Source: Olavius algarvensis Delta 4 endosymbiont (GTDB taxonomy: Bacteria > Desulfobacterota > Desulfobacteria > Desulfobacterales > CAJINA01). From it: 57,736 bases of DNA. Numbering within the stretch: the first letter of the stretch is position 1; each line of letters opens with the position of its first letter. Of the stretch, positions 26,761-36,433 are shown piece after piece. The position numbers and the translations under genes are program-made. The DNA lies in the NCBI GenBank assembly GCA_905176665.1, contig CAJINA010000101.1, forward strand, positions 1 to 57,736, given 5' to 3'. The notes below the pieces were generated by a model. It was given only the letters and a program-made list of their open reading frames with translations, ran no database searches and was not told the DNA's origin.

Positions 26761-26980
26761 TACTGACTAAATACTAACATTCTGAAATGATAGCAATTGT
26801 ATACCACTTGGGGTGTTTTTTACAACCGTGGATTTGGGGCTGATTCTAAAAAAGACGGTCAAGCTGAAAGAGGGCTTGAAACTGGCTGGGGAAAACCGGG
26901 GAATTGAACAGAGGACCTGGAGAATGATTTCCTATCACCCACCATCTTATAGTCGCCGGCAGGTCCGGACATACTCCCGG

Positions 26981-27130
26981 TTATTTGGCTTGATAAGACC
27001 GGTTGAAAAAAACCTTCTCGTCCACTTTTTCACGTTTGTGGGCCCGGGCAAAAACCTTGAGGATGATGCGTTTATCCAGGGCCCAGCCAAATCCCAGTTG
27101 ATCGAAAAATATGATGTCTTCCCTGTACAT
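26981..27130 (-). CDS. Small 49-residue basic protein
   Basis: A short frame starting MYREDIIFFDQLGFGW and ending FFNRSYQAK, with GGAGG placed 7 bases before the ATG. It is rich in Lys/Arg and aromatic residues, has no signal peptide, and is unfamiliar. It lies 255 bases after the kinase-like gene on the same strand. The good ribosome site and sensible composition support it; no homologue is known to me. Confidence 0.5.
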   Translation of the reverse strand: MYREDIIFFDQLGFGWALDKRIILKVFARAHKREKVDEKVFFNRSYQAK

Positions 27131-27385
27131 GATGTGCCTCCGCTACGTGGGTCCGGCCGGATTCGCTCCGGGCCGTTAAGCTTGGCTCATTGCCGTTGCT
27201 TACCAATACTATCGACAAGATATCCCAAACCTTTAGCCCGAATATTTCATGATATTTTTTCGACACAATAAGTTTTGTGCAAATAATCAATCGCTTAAAG
27301 TCCACTGGAGCATGCGTATCAGGTGACACGTTGAAATTGGCAGATAGGAAAAGGCGCATTCTGGCGACCAGAGCCGGGAGGTGGG

Positions 27386-28258
27386 TCAAAAAGACGGGAC
27401 CATTCTCTTTTTCAAGGAGCGATGAAAGGCTTCATCCAGGACGGCGACCGCGCGCAGACGATCCGGGTCCAGGAACATCTCGAACAGCACCTCGCCGGTG
27501 CAATTGCGGCCGTCACAGAGATACCGATCGATGAGAGCCACGGCTTCTATGGATTTGTCACAAACCGGGTAGCCCTTGTCATCGATAAATATATCATCGT
27601 TGTACTGTAACCGCGAGACATTGTTGATATCCACGAGCCGGATGCGGCCGCGACGGGTCACCAGCAGGTTGCGCTGACCGGCGATATCGGGAATGTAGCC
27701 GGCTTTTAACACCATTTCTTTGATGCCGGCCACGAATCGTTGGGCGCTCTCCCGCAGCTGGGTTTCAAATGTTTGCTGGGCCGGGGCGTTTTTGTCGGGG
27801 TAAATCTGGAATATCCCGCCGCTTTTCAGGCGCCAGGGATCCAGTTTGCGTCCCTGCACAAATTCCTGCAAGCCGCACAGCAGCATGTCGGGGCCCTCCG
27901 GGGCTTGATAACCCACGATAAACTCGCTGGATCCGGCAAACTGGTCTTTGGTCAGAAAGGTCTCGATGACGCGCAGCTTCACGATTTCGTTGAGGGCCTG
28001 GCTGATAGACGCCAGCCGGGTTCGGAAGATGCGGAGCATTTTCAAAGGCGTGGCCTTGGGAAAGAGCCGGACGCCGGCTACCACCTTGCCGCGCGTCTCC
28101 TGGCGAACCTGCTCCGCGTCCAGGACTTCCATAATATGCGAGCGCAGACCGTTTCTGAAATGTCGCCGATAGACATACCGCCCGGAATCCTGGATGAAAT
28201 TCAGGGCAATCACATCGGCATGGGCCAGGTAAGCCTTGTCACGGATGTCTTCATCCAT
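27386..28258 (-). CDS. Kinase-fold (InaA/LPS-kinase-like) protein
   Basis: 290 residues. The C-terminal half shows a kinase-like catalytic block: YIPDIAGQRNLLVTRRGRIR then LVDINN, with Asp191 and Asn197 in catalytic-loop positions and Asp210 in the metal-binding (DFG-equivalent) position. This is the pattern of small bacterial kinases such as InaA and lipopolysaccharide kinases, so it may be active. The N-terminal lobe is less clear. The ATG at 28258 has GGAGG before it and overlaps the stop of the upstream gene by 8 bases (ATGGATGA), so the two are coupled. Substrate unknown. Confidence 0.6.
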   Translation of the reverse strand: MDEDIRDKAYLAHADVIALNFIQDSGRYVYRRHFRNGLRSHIMEVLDAEQVRQETRGKVVAGVRLFPKATPLKMLRIFRTRLASISQALNEIVKLRVIETFLTKDQFAGSSEFIVGYQAPEGPDMLLCGLQEFVQGRKLDPWRLKSGGIFQIYPDKNAPAQQTFETQLRESAQRFVAGIKEMVLKAGYIPDIAGQRNLLVTRRGRIRLVDINNVSRLQYNDDIFIDDKGYPVCDKSIEAVALIDRYLCDGRNCTGEVLFEMFLDPDRLRAVAVLDEAFHRSLKKRMVPSF

Positions 28259-29870
28259 GGGCGCCTCCAACATCTCCTCCAAAGCGTTGCCCCAGAAACC
28301 GGCCCGCCACGATGGCTGACGCGGCCGACCGCAAAAACGTGGTCAATTCGGGTACGGAAATGGGCCCGTTGAAGTCCCCCAGGTGCGGCCCCGAGTGAAT
28401 TTCGATATCTGCCTGACCTTTTTCAAATTCCGCCGCCCCCCCGGCGGGTAGCGGGTATTGGGAAAGGTAGGCTTCAAAATCGGCCGCCGTCATGCGATGC
28501 TGGTCTTCCTGGCGCAGAATTTCACGCATGTGCCGGTCCACCCCCATCTGGTCGATCAGGGTGGTGACCAGGGATTCGATCTCGGCCCGCATATCCACCT
28601 GTGGTGCACACTTGGAAAAACCGGTGTGATACGCGTTGAATACTGTTTGCACCAAATCGGAGAATTGAGCCCGGTCGAAGAGGTGGCGGACATCAAGGGG
28701 TATGCCGTCTTTATCGAGCCCTACGCGGTCAGGAGCCTTGTGCCGGAAATAGCTGCCGGCCACCAGGATCAGGCTCAACAGCTGGTTGCCGATGTGCTGG
28801 TACAACCGGCGGCCCGCCCTGGTACCCAGGGATGTCAGGTGCTCGAAATCACGCAGACCGGTGGGACCGAAATTTGGAAACCGGCTGGACTGCAGCCAGC
28901 GATCCAGACGTCCGGCCCGATCCCATTCATAGAGCCCACCATCATCCCGGCGCATACGCTGCACCCGGTTGTGAAACAGGGGAATCGGGGCGGTGTGCAC
29001 GATCCCCCCCGCCGTCAGTTCTCCGAAAAGCACGGCCGCGCGTTGCAGGACCTGGCGAAAGCGTTCATAGGATAGACGGGCTTCCGGCCGATGATCGTTC
29101 GGGTACACGAAATAGTCGCGGTGAACTGTAAAAGCGATGGCCGTCGCTGTGGCCGGATCGATATCCTGCGGGCGGCCGTTCAACACCGGCAGATTCAGGG
29201 GACGGAAAAGATACCCGCTTTTCATCTCTACCGGTCGTGGAATGATGAATGGCTCCGCGAACAGCTGCGCCGAGGCCCGCAGATAATCAAGCCAACCGGC
29301 CTCACGGTTCAGACCGGCCGGGTCTTCCCCGCGGCGGGCTATCTTAATAACCGCAACCTCATCACTGTCGGCCAGCGGCACCACCAGGCTGCGGCCCTGG
29401 TAACTGCCGGCGAGGGCGTCGGCTCCCAGCTGGGACAGGAGGCTTTTCAAGGACCGGCGCGGTGGCTGCTTTACGGTGGTAGCCGGCCGGAAGCGCGGCC
29501 CCTTGATATTGACGGGCAGGGTTCCCACGGTTTCGGCCAACGCACGCTGCCTTTCCCCCCGGCTGCCGGTGGCGGCCGGAACCAGAATCTGCAGGGCCTG
29601 GCGGCTGACGTTCGGATCATCCCGATTGCATCCGATGGTGGCCAGGGTCGCGGCGATCGAACCGAAAAGATGGTAGGCCTGCGTTTGCTGGGTATGCCGG
29701 TCGGAGTCCAACAAGCCTGCGAGTACCGCCACCGTGCGGCCGGTGGCCGGCGTACTGCCACCGTCAAGCAGGCTTTTCAATTGACCGACTCGTACGAACA
29801 ACTCGCTGAAATCGAGCGGGCCGGCGGAAAGCCGCCGCTCCATGCTGGCCAATTCCGCCCTGGCGCTCAC
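28251..29870 (-). CDS. SidJ-like pseudokinase-fold protein
   Basis: 539 residues. The first 120 are helical, possibly HEAT-like. A kinase-like domain follows: VAVIKIARR (Lys176, beta-3 type), LNREAGWLDYL (Glu190, helix C type), then GGIVHTAPIPLFHNR (287-302) where the catalytic loop would be, with no standard HRD, and LRDFEHL (Asp341). My recollection is that similar proteins in deltaproteobacteria are annotated as SidJ-related pseudokinases; SidJ is a Legionella protein that glutamylates its target with a pseudokinase fold. Starts at GTG with GGGGAG. Coupled to the small kinase-like gene downstream. The SidJ link is from motif memory only. Confidence 0.55.
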   Translation of the reverse strand: MSARAELASMERRLSAGPLDFSELFVRVGQLKSLLDGGSTPATGRTVAVLAGLLDSDRHTQQTQAYHLFGSIAATLATIGCNRDDPNVSRQALQILVPAATGSRGERQRALAETVGTLPVNIKGPRFRPATTVKQPPRRSLKSLLSQLGADALAGSYQGRSLVVPLADSDEVAVIKIARRGEDPAGLNREAGWLDYLRASAQLFAEPFIIPRPVEMKSGYLFRPLNLPVLNGRPQDIDPATATAIAFTVHRDYFVYPNDHRPEARLSYERFRQVLQRAAVLFGELTAGGIVHTAPIPLFHNRVQRMRRDDGGLYEWDRAGRLDRWLQSSRFPNFGPTGLRDFEHLTSLGTRAGRRLYQHIGNQLLSLILVAGSYFRHKAPDRVGLDKDGIPLDVRHLFDRAQFSDLVQTVFNAYHTGFSKCAPQVDMRAEIESLVTTLIDQMGVDRHMREILRQEDQHRMTAADFEAYLSQYPLPAGGAAEFEKGQADIEIHSGPHLGDFNGPISVPELTTFLRSAASAIVAGRFLGQRFGGDVGGAHG

Positions 29871-30001
29871 GGCGTCTCCCCGGGCAGACGGTTCCGACCA
29901 AGTGGTATTCGGCCTCCATGTGGGGTTTCGTGGAAAATCATAAAATGAGAATTATTTTTGGATATATTGTCAATTTTCAGAATTTTATTCGGCAAAGCCC
30001 A

Positions 30002-30031
30002 TTGACAACCGGGTAAATTATAGTTTATAAC
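30002..30031 (+). promoter_or_regulatory. Promoter of dapL
   Basis: TTGACA (30002-30007), 18-base spacer, TATAAC (30026-30031), about 43 bases before the ATG. The pseudokinase gene is divergent from here, with another TTGACA on its strand near 29970 but no clear -10 box. Confidence 0.55.
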
Positions 30032-30074
30032 GCTTCTGTTTCTGACTACACTTTCTATAACATAAGGACCGATC

Positions 30075-31298
30075 ATGATCAAAATTAATGAAAATTATTT
30101 AAAACTTCAGGCTTCTTATCTGTTCGCGGACATTGCCAGGAAAGTGGCGGCTTTTCAGGAAACCCATCCGGAGCGGGACGTGATCAAACTGGGTATCGGC
30201 GATGTAACCCGCAGTCTGCCGCCGGCCTGTATCGCCGCCTTCCATGCGGCCGTGGATGAAATGGCCGCCGACGGCACCTTCAAAGGCTATGGCCCGGAAC
30301 AGGGCTACCCGTTTTTACGGGAAGCCATCGCCAAACACGATTTTCAGGCCCGCGGGGCTGACATCCAGCCGGACGAAATCTTTATCAGCGACGGCTCCAA
30401 GTGCGACACCGGCAATATCCAGGAAATCTTTGCCCTGGATGCCAAAATCGCCATTCCGGATCCGGTTTACCCGGTTTACCTGGATACAAATGTCATGGCC
30501 GGTCGCACGGGCAGCTTCAATGCCGGTCGTTATGACGGCATTGCCTATCTCGACAGCACGGCGGAAAACAACTTCATCCCCGCCCTGCCGAGCGAACCGG
30601 TCGACCTGATCTACCTTTGCTTTCCCAACAACCCCACGGGGGCCACCATCAGCCACGACCAACTGGCCCAGTGGGTAGCCTACGCCCGTGATACTAGGGC
30701 CCTCATTTTGTATGATGCCGCCTATGAGGCCTTTATCCAGGATGAATCCCTACCCCGCTCGATCTATGAAATCGAGGGCGCCCGGGAAGTGGCCATCGAG
30801 TTTCGCAGTTTTTCCAAGACCGCCGGCTTCACGGGAACGCGCTGCGCCTTCACGGTGGTGCCCAAGGCGTGTCGGGCCTTCGATGAACAAGGGAATTCGC
30901 AGGCGCTGCATCCATTGTGGAACCGCCGCCATTCGACCAAGTTCAACGGGGTTTCCTACCCGGTCCAGAAGGCAGCCGCCGCAGTCTATTCAGAAGACGG
31001 CCAGACCCAGGTGAAAGGTTTGGTGGCATACTACCTGAACAACGCAGCCCTGATCAGAAAAGAGATCAAGGGGCTCGGTTTTGAGTGTGTGGGCGGTGAA
31101 AATTCACCCTATATCTGGATTGACGGCCGGAAAGACTCCTGGGCCTTTTTCGACCAGCTGCTCAACGAGGCCGGTGTGGTCTGCACCCCCGGGGCCGGCT
31201 TCGGGGCCTGCGGCGAGGGGTTTATCCGGATCAGCGCCTTCAACAGCTTCGAAAATGTCCAGGAAGCCCTGGCACGGATCAAAACTGCCATCGGGTAG
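30075..31298 (+). CDS. dapL: LL-diaminopimelate aminotransferase DapL
   Basis: 407 residues, class I PLP aminotransferase. Converts tetrahydrodipicolinate to LL-diaminopimelate in one step for lysine and peptidoglycan synthesis. Family signs are the opening [20 protein letters not shown], the substrate-site [22 protein letters not shown] (about 178-186) and the PLP lysine in [15 protein letters not shown] (about 244-258). Length is normal. It is a single gene with its own promoter and terminator between two minus-strand blocks, a housekeeping function in an accessory setting. AAGGACC before the ATG is a weak ribosome site. Confidence 0.94.
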   Translation: MIKINENYLKLQASYLFADIARKVAAFQETHPERDVIKLGIGDVTRSLPPACIAAFHAAVDEMAADGTFKGYGPEQGYPFLREAIAKHDFQARGADIQPDEIFISDGSKCDTGNIQEIFALDAKIAIPDPVYPVYLDTNVMAGRTGSFNAGRYDGIAYLDSTAENNFIPALPSEPVDLIYLCFPNNPTGATISHDQLAQWVAYARDTRALILYDAAYEAFIQDESLPRSIYEIEGAREVAIEFRSFSKTAGFTGTRCAFTVVPKACRAFDEQGNSQALHPLWNRRHSTKFNGVSYPVQKAAAAVYSEDGQTQVKGLVAYYLNNAALIRKEIKGLGFECVGGENSPYIWIDGRKDSWAFFDQLLNEAGVVCTPGAGFGACGEGFIRISAFNSFENVQEALARIKTAIG

Positions 31299-31349
31299 AA
31301 CCTATCTCAAATAAGCCTCCCTGTCGGGCGACGCTCGCAGAGCGAAGGT

Positions 31350-31376
31350 TGGATTTTGAACCAGAATCCATTTTTT
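31350..31376 (+). terminator. Terminator after dapL
   Basis: Stem TGGATT / AATCCA followed by TTTTTT. It lies 52 bases after the dapL stop. The 15-mer AGAACCTATCTCAAA right at the dapL stop (31297-31311) is identical to one arm of the hairpin at 37904-37940. Confidence 0.55.
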
Positions 31377-31388
31377 GAATTGCCGATA

Positions 31389-31705
31389 GTGTCGTGTCTC
31401 ATAAGTTTCTTATTTAATAACACTTCTGCAAAAATGCTTTAAAGCAAGAAAAAATCCGAAACTCGAATTTCGGAATGTTCTCAAGGCAAACGCCGCAAAC
31501 TCGAAACAAAAGGGCAAATCAAAATGACCGAAAGAAACAAACAAAACCTGTCATTTCAAACTGGTAGGATCTGTTTTTGTCATTTGATTTTTTGAATTTT
31601 GAATTTGTTTCGAATTTCTTGTTTCGTATTTCGAATTTAGTTGCCCCATGAATCCAGGCAGGAACTGCTATTATTCTTTTTTGCTTTATATATGGGACAC
31701 AACAC
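31389..31705 (+). mobile_element. 317-bp MITE, copy A
   Basis: Flanked by TA on both sides; termini GTGTCGTGTCTCATAAGTTT and GGGACACAACAC are inverted. It contains the conserved GGAATGTTCTCAAGGC.AACGCCGCAA and repeated TTTCGAATTT/GAATTTTGAATT blocks. Same length as copy C (43210-43526). No ORF. It ends 15 bases after the stop of the hybrid kinase gene. Confidence 0.85.
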
Positions 31706-31720
31706 TAATGTATGAGTGCC

Positions 31721-34339
31721 CTACCGTCCCAGTTCCTCTCTAATGGCCAACCCCAGGCGTTTGAGCGTTAGCGGTTTTTTCACGTATCTACCGGCGCCCA
31801 GCGCCTGGGTTTTCTGGACTTCTTCGGTCTTGGCGAACCCGCTGACAATGATGGCCTTCTGGTACGGATTCAATTCCAAGACACGCGCATAGGTTTCCCG
31901 GCCGTTGATGCCCGGGTCCATGATCATGTCCAGCAAAAGCAGGTCGGCCGTGTATTCGCTTAGATACGCCACAGCCTCTTCCCCACTGGCCACCGCCCGG
32001 GCTTCGTAGCCCAGCGTTTCCAGCATTTTGCAGGATATCTCCCGCTGACTGGCCACATCATCGATCACCAGGATACGCTCGCCGTTACCTTTGAATTCTT
32101 CAATGGGCACGGCCTGGCGCTGCGCGGGTATTCCTTCGCGCGTGATGGGAAAGTAAAGTTCGAAGGTGGTCTGATCGCGATTGGTGGAAACGTCGATGTA
32201 GCCTTTATGATCCTGAACGGTGTTCCAGACCACCGCCAGCCCCAGCCCGGTTCCGCTGCGGCCCATTGCTTTTTTGGTGTAGAACGGTTCAAATATGCGC
32301 TGGAGGTCTTCCGGTGAAATGCCCGGCCCGTTATCGGATACAATCAGGACCGCGTATTCCCCGGGTTCCACCGCATCGTAGCCTTTCAAGGGGGTGTCCA
32401 GGTAGCGATTCTCGGTTGTAATCACCACCCGGCCATTACCCTGCACTGATTCGGCTGCATTGGCGACCAGGTTCATGACGACTTTCCGGAGATGAACCGG
32501 AGAGCCGCTAATAAAAAGCAGTTCGGAATTGAGGTCGCTGTGGACCACTACATCCGGATGGGTCTGTTTGAGCGTTTCGAACTCGGGCGACCGGAGATAA
32601 TCGGAAACCATTTCATTCAGGTTCATGGGTTCCTTGGCGACCGCCACCCCCCGGGCTACGGTCAAAAGGTCCTGAACGATTGCCGCTGCCCGGTGTCCCG
32701 ACTCCTGGATAGTCTCGATCGGTTTACGCAGCTTACTGTCGGCCGGGAGTTCCATCAGGAGCAGTTCCGGATAGCTGACGATGCCGGACAGGACGTTATT
32801 CAGGTCATGGGCTACACCGCCGGCCAGCAGCCCTAAAGATTCCATCTTTTTTGACCGGAGCAGCCGGTCTTCGCTCTTTTGCAGGGCCTCCATGGCCATC
32901 TTCTGTGTGGTGATATCCCGCCCCATGGCAATGGAGCCCATGGGGTTGCCGCTTTCATCGCTCAAGCTGCGGGCATGCCAGGCTATGTCCCGCCGCTGTC
33001 CGCCCTTGGTGCGGATGATGGTTTCAAAGTCCTCCAGCACTTCATTTTCAGCTATAACAGCGGCCGTCCGGCCCATCATCTCTTCACGGTAGTTTGCATC
33101 CGGGTAACACCATTCCCAAATCCGGTCATGGCCGACCACCTCTTCTCTGGTGTAACCGCTGATACTCTCCGCCGCCTTGTTCCAGACAACCACATTCCCC
33201 TGCTCATCCAGCACATTCAGCCAGATATTGGCGTTGTCGATAATCGACCCTCGAAATTGATTCAGCCGCAGCAACTCCTCTTCGGTCTGCCGGCGCTCGG
33301 TAATATCGCGGGTGATGCCGAGTACGCCGACAGCTTCGTTGTTGGATCCGGCCATAATGCGGGCGTGGTTGCTGGTCCAGATGGTGCTGCCGTCTTTGCA
33401 AGGCTGTTCGACTTCAAACTCTACCGGTTCGAACCCGGTTCGATCGCCGGATTCGATCAACGCCAGCTTTTCCGCAAAAAGCGTCAGAATCATTGTCAGG
33501 GAATCCGGCATGACCATCTGCTCCAGGGGCTGCTGCATCGCCTCCGCAACCGTGTACCCGCGTTGCCGCACGATGGCCGGACTAATAAAGGTAAAACTCA
33601 GATCGATATCCATGGTCCAGATCACATCTGCCACATTCTCCGCTATGACGCGAAAACGCTCTTCACTACCCCAGAGCGCTTCCTCGGCCTGCTTGCGGTC
33701 ACTCACTTCCCCGGAAAGTTTTTCGTACAGACGTTGATACTTATCCTTTGATTCGCTCAGGGTCAGATTGGCCCGGGCCAGTTTGCGGCGGTAATCATTG
33801 CGAATATACTCAACACCCGCAAATAGAATAACGACAACCAGCAGGGACGGGAAGAAGCGTAAGGACAGGCTTTCGATAGAGACGAAAGCGGGTGCCGCCC
33901 CGAGCCCATACGCACACAGCAGCGCTCCCCAGAGCACACCTGATATCGCCACCCCGGCCCGAATGCCGTTAATGACCATCGCCAGGTAACAGACGACAAA
34001 TATCCACGGCACCAGTTCCCACCGCAAGGCAAGGGATATCTCTACAAGCAGCAATAAGGCGGCCGTATACACCAGGATTTTGAAGAGGAGGCTGTTTAAT
34101 CTGACCTTGGTTTCCCGGGCCAGCCCGGTACGGTCGATGATCAGGACAGCTATCGTCAGGGCCAGCATGAGGACGATGATAGCGGCGCCTGTATAGTTAC
34201 GCTGCAGAAACAGGGCAACCATCAGGACCAACAACAGGGGAATGACGAGGTATAGGATCAGCTTCAGGATAGACGGATAGGCAAACAGCTCCCGTTCAAA
34301 ACGACCAGCAGGCATTGGCGTATTCGGATCAGATGTCAT
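31721..34339 (-). CDS. Membrane hybrid histidine kinase (PAS-PAS-HisKA-HATPase-REC)
   Basis: 872 residues: about six membrane helices in the first 195 residues, a short coiled coil, two PAS domains (about 225-350 and 355-480), a HisKA-like helix pair with LLAGGVAHDLNNVLSGIVSY (phospho-acceptor His in AHDLNN), HATPase (about 600-745, GTGLGLAVVWN) and a C-terminal receiver (about 755-870, Asp in LLLLDMIMDPGING). The AHDLNN form is that of the HisKA family that often has an attached receiver. The signal and output partner are unknown; no response regulator with a DNA-binding domain is adjacent. It is downstream of the MttB genes on the same strand. Confidence 0.9.
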   Translation of the reverse strand: MTSDPNTPMPAGRFERELFAYPSILKLILYLVIPLLLVLMVALFLQRNYTGAAIIVLMLALTIAVLIIDRTGLARETKVRLNSLLFKILVYTAALLLLVEISLALRWELVPWIFVVCYLAMVINGIRAGVAISGVLWGALLCAYGLGAAPAFVSIESLSLRFFPSLLVVVILFAGVEYIRNDYRRKLARANLTLSESKDKYQRLYEKLSGEVSDRKQAEEALWGSEERFRVIAENVADVIWTMDIDLSFTFISPAIVRQRGYTVAEAMQQPLEQMVMPDSLTMILTLFAEKLALIESGDRTGFEPVEFEVEQPCKDGSTIWTSNHARIMAGSNNEAVGVLGITRDITERRQTEEELLRLNQFRGSIIDNANIWLNVLDEQGNVVVWNKAAESISGYTREEVVGHDRIWEWCYPDANYREEMMGRTAAVIAENEVLEDFETIIRTKGGQRRDIAWHARSLSDESGNPMGSIAMGRDITTQKMAMEALQKSEDRLLRSKKMESLGLLAGGVAHDLNNVLSGIVSYPELLLMELPADSKLRKPIETIQESGHRAAAIVQDLLTVARGVAVAKEPMNLNEMVSDYLRSPEFETLKQTHPDVVVHSDLNSELLFISGSPVHLRKVVMNLVANAAESVQGNGRVVITTENRYLDTPLKGYDAVEPGEYAVLIVSDNGPGISPEDLQRIFEPFYTKKAMGRSGTGLGLAVVWNTVQDHKGYIDVSTNRDQTTFELYFPITREGIPAQRQAVPIEEFKGNGERILVIDDVASQREISCKMLETLGYEARAVASGEEAVAYLSEYTADLLLLDMIMDPGINGRETYARVLELNPYQKAIIVSGFAKTEEVQKTQALGAGRYVKKPLTLKRLGLAIREELGR

Positions 34340-34551
34340 AGGGCGATATCGTTTCGTTCCATCACACTCGACAAGTTAGTCAGATCATCCCAAATCTGCA
34401 GGATTTATTGCTCCCCAGGGCGCGGGACACCTTACCTGGCGGAGTGCAGATTTTCACTGTCCATCAGCTATTCCTGGCACCGCCGGAGCGGTCCAGGCAG
34501 TATGGTAACTATATATAGATCCACGGCCGGACGCAAGGTGCCCCGCATCGC

Positions 34552-35979
34552 TCAGGCTAACAGTTGCTTCTTTTTCCGGCTCATATAGTCTTGCAACGCC
34601 TGCTCCAACCCTTCATCAATGGGAGGTTTGATGTATTCTTCAAGGCGTTGGGTCAGCATTTCCGCCGCTAATGTGGTCGTGTCCTTGGCTCCCTTTTGAT
34701 ACCATTTTTGATAATCATCACGCGTGAACAGTCTCGGTTGATAGAGACGCCGGCAATGCTTAAAGGTCGTTTCGTGGGTCAAATAGTTGCCATCGCTGCC
34801 CACACTTTTTATCGTATCCACGTCTATGGATTCAACCGAAACATCCATGGCGGTCAGCGTTCGGCGTAGTGTTCGGCACACCTCTTCATCGAAAAGCCAT
34901 TTTTCAAAGCTCATTGAGACATAGGACCCCAGCTGCCCGCAAGCCTGGAAAATAAAGTTGGCGCCATTGCGCACCGCGGTGGTCATCATCAGGGTGCCCT
35001 CGGCCGCCGCCTGGGCATCCAGGCAGTGCGCATTCGTCAGCATGCCGCCCGTACGGCAGGGTACTTTATAAAACCGGGCCAATTGAATGATGGCCGACGC
35101 CAGGGCAACCGCCTCCGGAGCCCCGACGGCCGAAACAATGGTGCGCATGTCGGCGGGCGCAGAGACAGAGCCATATACCACCGGGGTACCGGGAGACACC
35201 AGTTGGGCCAGGACCAGTCCGGCGAGAATCTCGGCATTGGCCAAGGCCAGCAAGCCCGACAAAGATATCGGGCCGCTGGTGCCGGCCATCACCATATTCG
35301 TGATGACCAGCGGTTGGCGCATCCGCGCCATAGCAATGATCGCTTCCGCCTCCTCACCCGAATATTTTAGCGGCGACATGGCGTGCACGATCGTCGCCAT
35401 CACGGGCCGGCGCTTCAAGTTCTCCCGTCCTTCACAAACAATTGCAGCCATCTCAAGACCATCCTTGGTTGCCTGCCTGGACATGGCGGTGCCCACATAC
35501 GTTTTATCACAAAGCACCATATCGGCGAATAGCATGTCCAGATGGGCAATCTGGGAGGGGATGTCCGCTGGTTGGACCATCAACATACCGTTCATATCCA
35601 GCTGGTCCGACGTTTGTACCAGGCGACAGCAGTTGTGGTAGTCTGCCAGCGTGGCCGGCCGCATTTCGCCGTCGGCGGTGACCACGTTCGGGGCGCCGCC
35701 GGTGGGCAGAAATACAAAATCATCTTCGCCAATCGCAACATGGTGGGCCGGGTTGCGGGCGTGGATCGTGAAACGTGACGGGACGGTTTCCAACGCCGAT
35801 CGCAGTTCTTTCTCAGTAATAAAAACCCGTGTTCCATCCGTCTTGAACCCATGTTGTTGAAAGATATCCAGCACCTTGTCGGAGTTGAATTTCATCCCGG
35901 TTTCCGCCAGAACCTCCACGGAGGTATCATGGATGAGGCTGAGCTCACCGTTCGAAAGCACCTGCATACGGTCGGTCAT
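34552..35979 (-). CDS. MttB-family (non-pyrrolysine) trimethylamine methyltransferase homologue 1
   Basis: 475 residues of the MttB superfamily TIM barrel, which transfers a methyl group from a quaternary amine to a corrinoid protein (for example MtgB on glycine betaine). No in-frame amber codon, so it is the pyrrolysine-free type. Family signs are the start LSLIHDTSVEVLAETGMKF, GAPNVVTADGEMRPATLADY (about 115-135) and the glycine-rich strands. The ATG at 35979 is preferred to 36018 because AGGAAAAGGGAT precedes it. Substrate unknown. Next to it is MttB homologue 2, with a MITE between them. Similar length and order to homologues 2 and 4. Confidence 0.88.
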   Translation of the reverse strand: MTDRMQVLSNGELSLIHDTSVEVLAETGMKFNSDKVLDIFQQHGFKTDGTRVFITEKELRSALETVPSRFTIHARNPAHHVAIGEDDFVFLPTGGAPNVVTADGEMRPATLADYHNCCRLVQTSDQLDMNGMLMVQPADIPSQIAHLDMLFADMVLCDKTYVGTAMSRQATKDGLEMAAIVCEGRENLKRRPVMATIVHAMSPLKYSGEEAEAIIAMARMRQPLVITNMVMAGTSGPISLSGLLALANAEILAGLVLAQLVSPGTPVVYGSVSAPADMRTIVSAVGAPEAVALASAIIQLARFYKVPCRTGGMLTNAHCLDAQAAAEGTLMMTTAVRNGANFIFQACGQLGSYVSMSFEKWLFDEEVCRTLRRTLTAMDVSVESIDVDTIKSVGSDGNYLTHETTFKHCRRLYQPRLFTRDDYQKWYQKGAKDTTTLAAEMLTQRLEEYIKPPIDEGLEQALQDYMSRKKKQLLA

Positions 35980-36143
35980 ATCCCTTTTCCTCTTATCTGA
36001 TCCGATATCGATAAGCACAGCTTACCGTATAGCCAGCCGAGCAGTATTGCCCTGCTGCTATTTTTTCCGGCTTAAAAGCGTTTTTAAAACCCAGTGTTCG
36101 CAAAGTTGGTTACCCCTATCCGCTTTTTAAACAGTACACGCTG

Positions 36144-36424
36144 ATGTTGTGTCCCACATATAATGCAAAAAAAATAGTAGCAGTTCCAGCCTGAATTCAT
36201 GGGGTAACTAAATTCGAAATAAATTCAAAATTCAAAAAATCAAATGACAAAAACAGATCCTACCAGTTTGTAATGACAGGTTTTGTTTGTTTCTTTCGGT
36301 CATTATGATTTGCCCTTTTGTTTCGAGTTTGCGGCGTTCGCCTTGAGAACATTCCGGATTTTTGCTTACCTTAAAGCATTGTTGCGGCAGTGTTATTAAA
36401 TGAGAAACTTATGAGACACAACAA
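36144..36424 (-). mobile_element. MITE, copy B (inverted, 281 bp)
   Basis: The reverse complement matches copies A and C through GGAATGTTCTCAAGGC.AACGCCGCAA and the GAATTT blocks, with about 36 bases fewer. The outermost base at each end differs from the other copies. It ends 9 bases after the stop of MttB homologue 2. Confidence 0.82.
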
Positions 36425-36433
36425 TAGGTACTG

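Noticed and set aside
26813..27271. A 152-codon plus-strand open frame
   Set aside because: No ribosome site or known pattern, and it overlaps the better supported 49-residue frame on the minus strand.
18374..29870. Defence or toxin island based on kinase-fold and ATP-binding genes
   Set aside because: No nuclease, toxin-antitoxin, integrase or phage gene nearby; the neighbours are MurJ and signalling proteins.
28251..29870. Calling the pseudokinase protein a true Ser/Thr kinase
   Set aside because: The expected HRD catalytic loop is absent; the HTAPIPLFHN segment does not carry the catalytic Asp in the usual place.
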